NCBI GenBank assembly: GCA_011046315.1
Contig: DSAU01000205.1
Coordinates: forward strand, 1 to 15,327
DNA length: 15,327 bases
DNA from: a bacterium
Lineage (GTDB): Bacteria; Zhuqueibacterota; Zhuqueibacteria; Thermofontimicrobiales; Thermofontimicrobiaceae
Reading direction: 5' to 3'
Shown: positions 1 to 7,112 of the stretch, one piece after another
Numbering within the stretch: position 1 is the stretch's first letter
Layout: every line of letters starts with the position of its first letter
Notes under the pieces: generated by a model
Databases searched by the model: none
What the model saw: only the letters and a program-made list of their open reading frames with translations
What the model was told of the DNA's origin: nothing
Program-made: the position numbers and the translations under genes

Positions 1-28
1 GTGTTAGTTCAAAGAGGCATTGAAACAA

Positions 29-48
29 CACCACAATTTATTGTGGTG
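29..48. repeat. Short perfect inverted repeat upstream of the first gene
   Basis: CACCACAA, a TTTA spacer and TTGTGGTG form a perfect 8-bp stem with a 4-nt loop. No T-run follows, so it is not a convincing intrinsic terminator. It could be a protein-binding dyad or an mRNA hairpin at the end of whatever gene lies to the left of the window. Only the symmetry is directly seen. Confidence 0.45.
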
Positions 49-75
49 AAATAATCATCTCAAAACAGTTCTTTT

Positions 76-91
76 AACCGCTTCAGCGGTT
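76..91. repeat. Hairpin AACCGC-TTCA-GCGGTT
   Basis: A perfect 6-bp stem with a TTCA loop, followed by TTATATT. Its 12-nt core CCGCTTCAGCGG is the reverse complement of the core CCGCTGAAGCGG found in the large repeat element near 11917-11930, so it may be a fragment of the same intergenic repeat family. It could also act as a weak terminator for an upstream gene. A TATATT at 92-97 follows directly, but the -35 position is poor (TTCTTT). Confidence 0.4.
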
Positions 92-107
92 TATATTCAC
101 TCACCCT

Positions 108-1328
108 GTGATCGATTACGATGATCGCATATTAAAAATTCCACGAATTCTGATCAAATCATTAAAAAGTATTGGCAGAAAAATGAAAAGAGCGCTGATA
201 AAATTTTTTCGTTACCAGGGAAAAATCGTTATCATCACGATAATATTAATAGTTATCATCGGCTGCGTTACCTGGCGGACGTTTGTGCGAACACCGGATC
301 AAGAGAAAATTCGCCGCGACTATTATGTTCACGACATTTCACAGGAAACGGGCATCGATCCCAAACGCATCGCTGGATACAGCAGCACGCAGTTGGAGAT
401 CATCGACCGGCTCGATTTGAACGGATTGATCGCGCTGGAGCGTTTTCCCAAAGCCACAGAACGCATCTATCAAGAGGTCAAGGATTTCCGGATATTTTAC
501 GAAATCATTGACGATTTTGGGCCGCAGCACATTATTCCGGTGCTGGATTATTTCTACGACGAGGGTAATCTGGCGCTTACCATAGAGGAAAATCTGTCCC
601 ACTGGCTGGCAACTTTATTTAAAACAGAACAAATCCAGGATTCGCTATCAGAACGCCAACAGCGACTACTGGCGATACTCAATGAGATCAACTATCAAAA
701 ACACAATTTTTTAGCCCGTTTCATTTATACCGATCAGGGAGCGCGGAGGAATTATGTCTCAACCACGACCAGCGCCCTGATTGGCTTTTTTACCGGCGGG
801 CTTTCCAACTTCAATGCTGCCATTGTAACACGAGGTATTTCGCAGGTGACTACCGAAGAACTGGTCGACGCCGGCATCGATATTATCATCCTGATTCCAA
901 TTGCTGCCTGGCTCACCCGATCTGCGAAAACCAGCATGGCAACGCTGCGCGGGGGGAAAGTCATTGCCGGAGCTGAAAGAACCGCAGTGCGCCAGGCAAC
1001 CGGTACCATCGCCAGGACGGGTCGATTCGCCCGGCTGTCAAAACTTTCGCAATCAGTTTGGCGCACTATCCCGTTGCGAACCCTGTTCAAATTTCGTTAC
1101 GTCAAATGGTACATTCTGGCAGTTGCGGTTGCAAAACCCAGCCTCATCAATCACGCCGCCGCTTTGGTGGCTAAAGCATTTTCGATTCCGACGATATTGG
1201 TGAAAACCGGGTTCTGGTTTTTAATACTGTTCCCAATACTCAATTTAATCATTCCTGTCTGGTTACTGCTGCGCTACTTTTTGAGAAAAATACACCCTCC
1301 CAAAAAAATCGCGGCGGTTCCAGCTTGA
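108..1328 (+). CDS. Unrecognised multi-spanning membrane protein
   Basis: A 406-residue protein I cannot assign to a family. The N-terminus is strongly basic (Lys/Arg-rich, residues 7-36), followed by a hydrophobic segment at about 40-56. A soluble, charged, probably helical region covers about 60-210. Further hydrophobic stretches lie near 217-235, 256-269, 334-352 and 362-392. A basic, Ala/Gly/Arg-rich loop sits at about 271-330, and the C-terminus is short and basic. This layout suggests an inner-membrane protein with a large extracytoplasmic domain between the first two membrane segments. Start choice is uncertain: GTG at 108 has no visible ribosome-binding site, and an in-frame ATG at 183 (residue 26) with a weak GGCAG upstream would still keep the first membrane segment. 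Codon use downstream looks coding throughout. It is separated from coaE by about 200 nt, so it need not be functionally linked to it. No enzymatic motif is visible. Confidence 0.75.
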   Translation: MIDYDDRILKIPRILIKSLKSIGRKMKRALIKFFRYQGKIVIITIILIVIIGCVTWRTFVRTPDQEKIRRDYYVHDISQETGIDPKRIAGYSSTQLEIIDRLDLNGLIALERFPKATERIYQEVKDFRIFYEIIDDFGPQHIIPVLDYFYDEGNLALTIEENLSHWLATLFKTEQIQDSLSERQQRLLAILNEINYQKHNFLARFIYTDQGARRNYVSTTTSALIGFFTGGLSNFNAAIVTRGISQVTTEELVDAGIDIIILIPIAAWLTRSAKTSMATLRGGKVIAGAERTAVRQATGTIARTGRFARLSKLSQSVWRTIPLRTLFKFRYVKWYILAVAVAKPSLINHAAALVAKAFSIPTILVKTGFWFLILFPILNLIIPVWLLLRYFLRKIHPPKKIAAVPA

Positions 1329-1526
1329 TGAACAATCGCTGGGGACTAAAAACATTTTTTTTGAAAGAATAATGGAATAGCTTCCTAATCAAGAATTGTA
1401 TCAACGATTGATTATAAATTCAATAACCAAAAATATTTTTAGCAGGCGTGATCAAATACAGTCGGAAATTTTATTTCTGAAATTGAACGGATAATTCACC
1501 TCCACGATGACAAACAAGGAAGCCAC

Positions 1527-2159
1527 ATGCTCAAAATCGGCGTTACCGGCGGTATCGGCTGTGGAAAAACAGAAGTCAGCAAACTGCTGCGCAGTTCGGG
1601 AATTCCGATCATCCCGGCGGATTTGATTGCCCGTAAGCTGATCAACATCGATCCCTGGATCCGACGAAAATTAACGCGTGCTTTTGGAAAAAACATTTAT
1701 CGACCCGACGGCGTGCTCGACCGAAAAATGGTCTCAGACATTATCTTTGCTGACTCCGCAGCGCGTGAAAAAATCAATGCCATTGTTCACCCGCGGGTGA
1801 TTTCGGTTGAACATAAAATTTTGGATAAACTCGCCCGTTCCGGAAAATTCTCCGCGGCTGGCGTTGAAGCCGCTTTAATTTACGAGGCGGGTTCCGATAG
1901 ATTTTTCGATGTGATGCTGGTGGTCGCCGCATCACCTGCGACAGTTTTAAATCGATTGAAAAAACGAGACGGATTTAATCCCGACCAGATGCAGCAGCGT
2001 ATTGCTGCCCAGATGGAACTGGACGAAAAAATTCGCCGCGCCGATTATGTGATCGACAACAGCGGGAATCTCGACGAACTGACGACAAAAGTCCGCAAGT
2101 TTGTGGAATGGTTGCATCAGCAATTCTCGCTTAATATTAATGATTCTAAACGGATCTAA
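1527..2159 (+). CDS. coaE: Dephospho-CoA kinase
   Basis: Phosphorylates the 3'-hydroxyl of dephospho-CoA with ATP, the last step of coenzyme A synthesis, in the cytosol. The 210-residue length is typical of the family. The P-loop GGIGCGKT is at residues 8-15. The family HPRV motif is at 88-91, an ALIYE segment (equivalent to the usual LLFE) at 116-120, the LID-type RLKKRDG at 143-149, and the C-terminal ADYVIDNSG at 172-180. One oddity is that the usual D-A-D motif after the P-loop reads P-A-D (residues 30-32), so the first aspartate is replaced while the second (D32) is kept. The ATG at 1527 is preceded by AAGGA at a suitable distance. comEC starts about 31 nt after the stop, so the two are likely co-transcribed. 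Confidence 0.95.
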   Translation: MLKIGVTGGIGCGKTEVSKLLRSSGIPIIPADLIARKLINIDPWIRRKLTRAFGKNIYRPDGVLDRKMVSDIIFADSAAREKINAIVHPRVISVEHKILDKLARSGKFSAAGVEAALIYEAGSDRFFDVMLVVAASPATVLNRLKKRDGFNPDQMQQRIAAQMELDEKIRRADYVIDNSGNLDELTTKVRKFVEWLHQQFSLNINDSKRI

Positions 2160-2190
2160 CTCAAAATTCAAACGACTTGCCGGCAGATTG

Positions 2191-4581
2191 ATGGAAAGAT
2201 TGTTCAATGCTCTGGGCAGCAAACCAGCGCTCAAAATTGCCGCTCCCTTTATCATCGGACTGATGCTTGGCAATCACATTGAAGCCCCGCCAATTGCGCT
2301 TTTCCTCGCCCTTATCATAACTACCATGCTGGCTGTTTTATGTCTACGCAGCCGGATCCACATCGGGAATTTTTTGCTGGCGTTGGGACTAATTACTGCC
2401 GGGATGTTAAGATTTGGCATTGCGACGCAGCTAATGCCCGCCAATCATATTAAATATTTTGCCGGGACCAAAGAAAAAATAACTATTTTGTGCCGCGTAT
2501 CCGGTTATCCGCAAATCAGAGAGAACGGAATTCAGGTTGAAATCCAAATTGACAGCCTCATTATTGATTCATCGATCTATCCTGTTTACGGCAACGCATT
2601 GTTGAAAATAATCAACTTTGACCATCAGTTTCATTACGGCGACCGTTTAAAAATTCACAGCAAGCTGCGTCAACCCGATGGCGAGCGCAATCCGGGGGGA
2701 TTTGACTATCGAAAATTTTTAAACTCACAAAACATTTTTGCACTGGTGACCGTTTTAAAACCGACAGATTTAATTTTACTCGAACGCACTGCGCCATCAA
2801 CCGTTGCCGGAATATTTTTTCAGATCAAATCATCGCTTGACCAAAAAATTAATTCGTTGTTTGATAAGCAACAACGAGCCTTGATCAGGGCATTGCTGTT
2901 GGGCGAGCGTGGCGAAATTTCATCAAAATTGCGCGAGGCTTTCGCACGAAGCGGAGTGATTCACGCTCTGGCTATTTCAGGGTTGCATGTAGGTTACATA
3001 CTGATTATTCTGGCCGGGGTTTTTAGCATCCTTCCCATTCCGCGAAAGATAAAAATAGTTTTGATCATAGCTGGTCTGCTATTTTATAATTTGCTGGTGG
3101 GTTTCAAACCGCCAATTGTGCGGGCTTCGCTAATGGCGTCGCTATTCCTGCTGGGCAAGCTGCTTCAAAAACCCGTGGACATTCTGAACATCATTTCGGT
3201 TTCAGCATTAATAATTTTGCTGATCGATCCGCAGCAATTGTTTTTGGCATCGTTTCAACTTTCATTTGCCGCGATTCTGTCGATTATTTTCATTTATCAA
3301 AAGTTGAAAATTGTCTTTGAAAAAAGTCAACGCTTTCGTAAATTGACCCAATCTAAAATCGGCGAATATACTGGCGCATTGTTTTTAGTTTCGTTGTCGG
3401 CTCAATTGGGAACGCTGCCGATTGTGGTGTATTATTTCCACAGGATACCGTTGATCGCATTGTTGGCTAACCTGTTGGTCATACCAATTGTGGGGCTGGT
3501 TATTGCCTACGGATTCATTTGTCTGATTGTGTCTTTGATCGCTGCACCAGTGGCGCAACTGTTCGCAAACACCGCCGGTTTTTTGGTGAGTACACTGATT
3601 GTATTTCTGCGAAATACTGGCAGTTGGTGGTTTGCCGCTGTTGATGTCTATTCGGTCACTTTGACCGGTATTGTTATTTACTATTTTTTTCTGTATTTGT
3701 CAATCAATCTTGATAAAAAGAGCCACCAAAAGCTGGGAATATTGACCATTCTGGTGCTGGCGAACATTTTCATCTGGCGATCCAATTTTGCCCAGCGCGA
3801 TTGGCTGCAAATCACTTTTTTCGATGTGGGACAGGGCGATGCTTGCTTGATTCAGTTTCCCAATGGGAAAAACCTGCTGATTGATGCGGGACCCAATCTA
3901 ATGAACTTTGACGCTGGTGAGTATTTTATAGTCCCTGGTTTGAAGCGATACGGAATCAAGAAACTGGATGCAGCGATTCTGTCGCACGCCGATAACGATC
4001 ACATCGGCGGACTGCCGTCGGTTATGCGAAAGATAGCGGTGGAAAAAATATACGACGCCGGTCTATATCACTCTACAGCTATCTGTTCATTATATCAATT
4101 TCTGATCGATAGCCTTAAACTAAATTATCAAAAAATCGATCAACCTATCCGGCTGGATGAATTTTCCCGGTGCGGGGTATATGCGATTCATCCGCGCGAA
4201 TCGGGCTTGAAAATGCTTGCCCGAGACGTCAATAACAATTCGGTCGTCATTAAAATCATTTATAATCAGGTCAGCTTTTTATTCACTGGCGACATTGAAA
4301 AAAAAGCAGAAACTTATATTCAAGAATACCGGGATTTGCTTCGGTCTGACGTCATCAAAGTTGCCCATCACGGAAGCAAAACCTCTTCAACAAAATCATT
4401 CATAGAACAGGTAAAACCTGAGCTTGCTGTTATCAGTGTGGGAAAAAACAACCGTTTCAATTTTCCCGACGCCACGGTGCTGTCGCGGTTTGAAAATTTC
4501 AAAATCCGGGTTCTGCGCACTGATTTGAATGGCGCGATAATTTTAAGAACCGATGGAAAAACTCTGCAACGAATTCGTTAA
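2191..4581 (+). CDS. comEC: ComEC/Rec2-type DNA internalisation channel
   Basis: ComEC forms the inner-membrane channel that takes up single-stranded DNA during natural transformation. From ATG 2191 the protein has 796 residues, normal for the family. Order of parts: N-terminal membrane segments; an OB-fold-like DUF4131 region (about 60-200); the Competence domain with many membrane helices (about 230-510), including the hallmark segment with LLLGERGEI and HALAISGLHVGYI; and a C-terminal metallo-beta-lactamase-like domain from about 540. The last domain has DVGQGD (about 545), the metal motif HADNDH (H599, D601, D603, H604), FTGD (698-701) and VAHHGS (724-729). The metal ligands are therefore intact, in keeping with nuclease activity proposed for this domain. 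The frame is open further upstream, to a TTG at 2101 and an ATG at 2140, but both would overlap coaE and lack a ribosome-binding site. The 2191 start gives a normal N-terminus although its own Shine-Dalgarno is weak. A full pilus/uptake apparatus is not in this window. Confidence 0.94.
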   Translation: MERLFNALGSKPALKIAAPFIIGLMLGNHIEAPPIALFLALIITTMLAVLCLRSRIHIGNFLLALGLITAGMLRFGIATQLMPANHIKYFAGTKEKITILCRVSGYPQIRENGIQVEIQIDSLIIDSSIYPVYGNALLKIINFDHQFHYGDRLKIHSKLRQPDGERNPGGFDYRKFLNSQNIFALVTVLKPTDLILLERTAPSTVAGIFFQIKSSLDQKINSLFDKQQRALIRALLLGERGEISSKLREAFARSGVIHALAISGLHVGYILIILAGVFSILPIPRKIKIVLIIAGLLFYNLLVGFKPPIVRASLMASLFLLGKLLQKPVDILNIISVSALIILLIDPQQLFLASFQLSFAAILSIIFIYQKLKIVFEKSQRFRKLTQSKIGEYTGALFLVSLSAQLGTLPIVVYYFHRIPLIALLANLLVIPIVGLVIAYGFICLIVSLIAAPVAQLFANTAGFLVSTLIVFLRNTGSWWFAAVDVYSVTLTGIVIYYFFLYLSINLDKKSHQKLGILTILVLANIFIWRSNFAQRDWLQITFFDVGQGDACLIQFPNGKNLLIDAGPNLMNFDAGEYFIVPGLKRYGIKKLDAAILSHADNDHIGGLPSVMRKIAVEKIYDAGLYHSTAICSLYQFLIDSLKLNYQKIDQPIRLDEFSRCGVYAIHPRESGLKMLARDVNNNSVVIKIIYNQVSFLFTGDIEKKAETYIQEYRDLLRSDVIKVAHHGSKTSSTKSFIEQVKPELAVISVGKNNRFNFPDATVLSRFENFKIRVLRTDLNGAIILRTDGKTLQRIR

Positions 4582-4592
4582 GGGGAGTTATT

Positions 4593-6011
4593 ATGCGAAA
4601 GACAAAAATAGTCTGCACTCTTGGCCCAGCCACCAGCTCCAAGAAAACGATCACTCAGCTCATCGAAGCCGGAATGAATGTGGCTCGGCTTAATTTTTCA
4701 CACGGTAGCCACGATGATCACGCGCGGCTGGCGAAAATTATTCGGGAAACCGCCGGCGAGTTGAACAAACCGGTCGCTGTTTTACAAGATTTGCAGGGAC
4801 CAAAGCTCAGAGTCGGAAAAATGAAAAATGGTTCGATACAACTGAAAACCGGCGCCAAGATCAAAATTTCAATTCGCGATATCATTGGTGACGAGACCAC
4901 AATTTCTACCACCTATGAGCAGCTTAGCCAGGACGTAAAACCAGGGGACTCGATTCTGTTGAATGACGGGCTGATTCGCTTAAAGGTTGATGAAACATCT
5001 AAAGAACATGTCAACTGTACTATCGAAGAAGGGGGAATCCTGTCGGATCACAAAGGAATCAATTTGCCCAATGTCACCGTCAGCCAGCCATCGTTCACGG
5101 ACAAGGATCGGGATGATTTGTTGTTCGGTTTCCAATTAAACGTCGATTTTGTGGCAATGTCATTTGTCCGCAGCGCCAACGACATTGTTGAAGTTAAAAA
5201 AATAATCGCAGATCATAAAAGGGATTGTCTGGTCATCGCTAAATTGGAAAAACCGGAAGCCATCGCCGACCTGACAGCAATCATCGAAGCCTCTGACGGG
5301 GTGATGATCGCGCGCGGGGATTTGGGCGTGGAAATGCCGCTGCAAAAGGTTCCTGTTTTACAAAAGAAAATTATCCAGCTTTGTTTAAAAAAGGGCAAAC
5401 CCGTGATTACTGCCACCCAGATGTTGGAATCGATGCGAAAAGCTTCTCGACCGACCCGCGCCGAAGTATCGGATGTGGCAAACGCAATTTTTGACGGCAG
5501 CGATGCTGTAATGTTATCGGCTGAAACCGCCACCGGAGATTACCCCATCGAAACAGTTGTGACCATGGCAAAAATTATTCTCGAAGCCGAAATATCCAAT
5601 GGAATTTGCTCGGCGGCGCCATTATCTTCCGAAGAACGCACCCAGAGTATCGCTGATGCGGTGAGCTTTTCTGCCTGCGAAGCCGCCGAGCATCTGCGGG
5701 TTCGAGCCATTGTCGCTTTTACCAATTCCGGTTTCACGGCGCGAATGGTATCCAAATATCGACCCGCAACCAAAATTATTGTCTTTACCTCATCTGACAT
5801 CGTGCAGCGTCAACTCAATTTGTCGTGGGGCGTAAATCCGTTAAAAATGCGCTATTATGAGACGACTGACGAGATCATTCAACACACTGAAAAAATTTTG
5901 CTGGAAGAAAAAATCGTTCAAAAAGGCGACGTGATTATCGTCCTGTTGGGCGCTCCGATTTTTGTCCGTGGAACCACAAATTTGATGAAAATTCATGTGG
6001 TTGGTGAATAA
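4593..6011 (+). CDS. pyk: Pyruvate kinase, Lys-type (predicted K+-independent)
   Basis: Transfers phosphate from phosphoenolpyruvate to ADP, giving pyruvate and ATP, in glycolysis. The 472 residues match the usual bacterial length. Motifs: CTLGPAT (8-14), NFSHG (34-38), QDLQGPKLRVG (65-75), the active-site stretch IAKLEKPEAI with catalytic Lys217 and metal ligand Glu219, MIARGDLGVE (238-247, Asp243 second metal ligand), KPVITATQMLESM and PTRAEVSDVANAIFDG. The C-terminal allosteric domain (about 350-472) is complete. Where K+-dependent enzymes have T-K-G-P-E, this one has L-Q-G-P-K (Lys71), as in E. coli PykA, so it is predicted not to need K+. A strong ribosome-binding site (GGGGAG) overlaps the 11-nt gap after comEC, supporting both the ATG at 4593 and co-transcription. 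Confidence 0.97.
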   Translation: MRKTKIVCTLGPATSSKKTITQLIEAGMNVARLNFSHGSHDDHARLAKIIRETAGELNKPVAVLQDLQGPKLRVGKMKNGSIQLKTGAKIKISIRDIIGDETTISTTYEQLSQDVKPGDSILLNDGLIRLKVDETSKEHVNCTIEEGGILSDHKGINLPNVTVSQPSFTDKDRDDLLFGFQLNVDFVAMSFVRSANDIVEVKKIIADHKRDCLVIAKLEKPEAIADLTAIIEASDGVMIARGDLGVEMPLQKVPVLQKKIIQLCLKKGKPVITATQMLESMRKASRPTRAEVSDVANAIFDGSDAVMLSAETATGDYPIETVVTMAKIILEAEISNGICSAAPLSSEERTQSIADAVSFSACEAAEHLRVRAIVAFTNSGFTARMVSKYRPATKIIVFTSSDIVQRQLNLSWGVNPLKMRYYETTDEIIQHTEKILLEEKIVQKGDVIIVLLGAPIFVRGTTNLMKIHVVGE

Positions 6012-6277
6012 GTCTATTCAGATACTAAAACTCAAAGGTTAGCTACCAAGGTTTTGGATTAATGACTTCCCAAGGTTTCAGACCGTCCTGCAAGATGTCA
6101 ATTGTGAAGAATGGGGCAATAACGATATGCGGGTTCGCCACAAATGGTGGCATTCCACGGCATACCCCAACCATGTTAACTGAATTGCTGCTTCAGCCAC
6201 TTTTAGTCAACAGCGGTAACCTGAGACAACTTGAATTTGCAAAAACTGACATTGCCCGCATTCCAAAGTTGATTGTG
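6012..6277. other. Convergent spacer with a possible gene remnant
   Basis: A 266-nt stretch between two convergent genes. I see no clear intrinsic terminator; the best hairpin, GCCAC-AAATG-GTGGC (about 6138-6152), lacks a following T-run. One + strand frame (6043-6180, closed by TGA at 6181) encodes 46 residues without a plausible start and is rich in aromatic residues, with Cys, paired Trp and acidic/basic clusters (for example NCEEWGNN and RHKWWHS). This composition is unlike random translation and could be the C-terminal remnant of a decayed gene, but I recognise no family. Another + frame of this spacer is open for 80 codons from an ATG at 6062, but it runs into the end of the convergent gene and has no ribosome-binding site. 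Confidence 0.35.
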
Positions 6278-7078
6278 TTATTCCCTTTCCAGATAGCGGA
6301 CTGAAAAATATTCATCTTTCACATTCGGATTGAAGACGACTTTTTCCATTTTCAAAATGGATTTGCGGCCATTCTGTTTGTTCTCCATTTCCAGATGCAT
6401 GGCTCGGAATTTATGGTTTTGCGGATCAATTTCTTTGATTTCAAACACATTGAGCTCTTTATGCAATTCACCATCGATATCATAATAGATGGCTTTACGG
6501 ATCATGTAATCTTGTTTTCCAATAAATGAAATCCGCTTTGAAAATCCATTCTCATCCGCGATATCATCATCGACTGCGGTCATCTCAATTTTCCAACATG
6601 CGGTTCTGCGGACATCAGCATCACCCAGCAAGTCAAATTTAAAATCATCCAACGTCGGCGGCGTCATATCCGCGTACGAAAATTCCGAGCCCATAAAACT
6701 TTTCGACTTTTCCGAGCTCACGATGCGCCGGGTCTTTCGCAGCGCTGGCAAGTAAAGCCAAATATCATCGTTTTTGGTTTTGTAATCAAAAGTGAGCAGT
6801 CCGGTGCCTTTCACATCTGCCGGCGCCAGAAAACGAACCAGCCGTTTTTCGGTTTCGCCGTTATCATACAATTTCATGACCTGAGCCGTTTTTCGCACCC
6901 GCTCCCTGCCCTTATCATCGATAATGGTCATGGTTGCCGTCGCTTCCATTCCGGCTACTCTGGTGACTTCATACGAAAGGTCGGCTATTTGCCTGGCAGA
7001 AAGCCTGTCTTGCCCCGATAGCTGCGATGATAAAAATGTAAAAACAAAAATTTCAATTAATGTAATTAAATGTTTCAT
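6278..7078 (-). CDS. LolA-like outer membrane lipoprotein-sorting protein (PF17131 type)
   Basis: A 266-residue exported protein. Residues 1-22 form a signal peptide (basic start, hydrophobic core, cut probably near SGQ). The rest matches the family annotated as 'outer membrane lipoprotein-sorting protein', which has a LolA/LolB-like half-barrel fold that binds acyl chains. The diagnostic stretch is around residues 82-138: RFLAPADVKGTGLL, then DIWLYLPAL, RRIVSSEKS and FMGSEFSYADM. Such proteins are commonly found beside MMPL/RND exporters, as here, where the exporter gene ends 34 nt upstream. The likely role is to carry a hydrophobic substrate across the periplasm, but the substrate is unknown. 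It should not be equated with true LolA, since no LolCDE system is nearby. The ATG at 7078 has a good GGGGAG ribosome-binding site. It is the last gene of the four-gene minus-strand operon. Confidence 0.9.
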   Translation of the reverse strand: MKHLITLIEIFVFTFLSSQLSGQDRLSARQIADLSYEVTRVAGMEATATMTIIDDKGRERVRKTAQVMKLYDNGETEKRLVRFLAPADVKGTGLLTFDYKTKNDDIWLYLPALRKTRRIVSSEKSKSFMGSEFSYADMTPPTLDDFKFDLLGDADVRRTACWKIEMTAVDDDIADENGFSKRISFIGKQDYMIRKAIYYDIDGELHKELNVFEIKEIDPQNHKFRAMHLEMENKQNGRKSILKMEKVVFNPNVKDEYFSVRYLERE

Positions 7079-7112
7079 CTTGATCTCCCCTCATGGTAAC
7101 TGGATGATTGTC

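Noticed and set aside
1408..1436. TTGATT, 17 bp, AAATAT as a coaE promoter
   Set aside because: The spacing is right, but the region is AT-rich and the -10 match is weak, so chance cannot be excluded.
2101..2190. Longer comEC reading frame from TTG 2101 or ATG 2140
   Set aside because: Both overlap coaE and lack ribosome-binding sites; the ATG at 2191 gives a normal ComEC N-terminus.
6138..6152. GCCAC/GTGGC hairpin as terminator of pyk
   Set aside because: No T-run follows on either strand and the stem is only 5 bp.
6062..6304. 80-codon + strand frame after pyk
   Set aside because: It overlaps the end of the convergent LolA-like gene, has no ribosome-binding site and no recognisable similarity.
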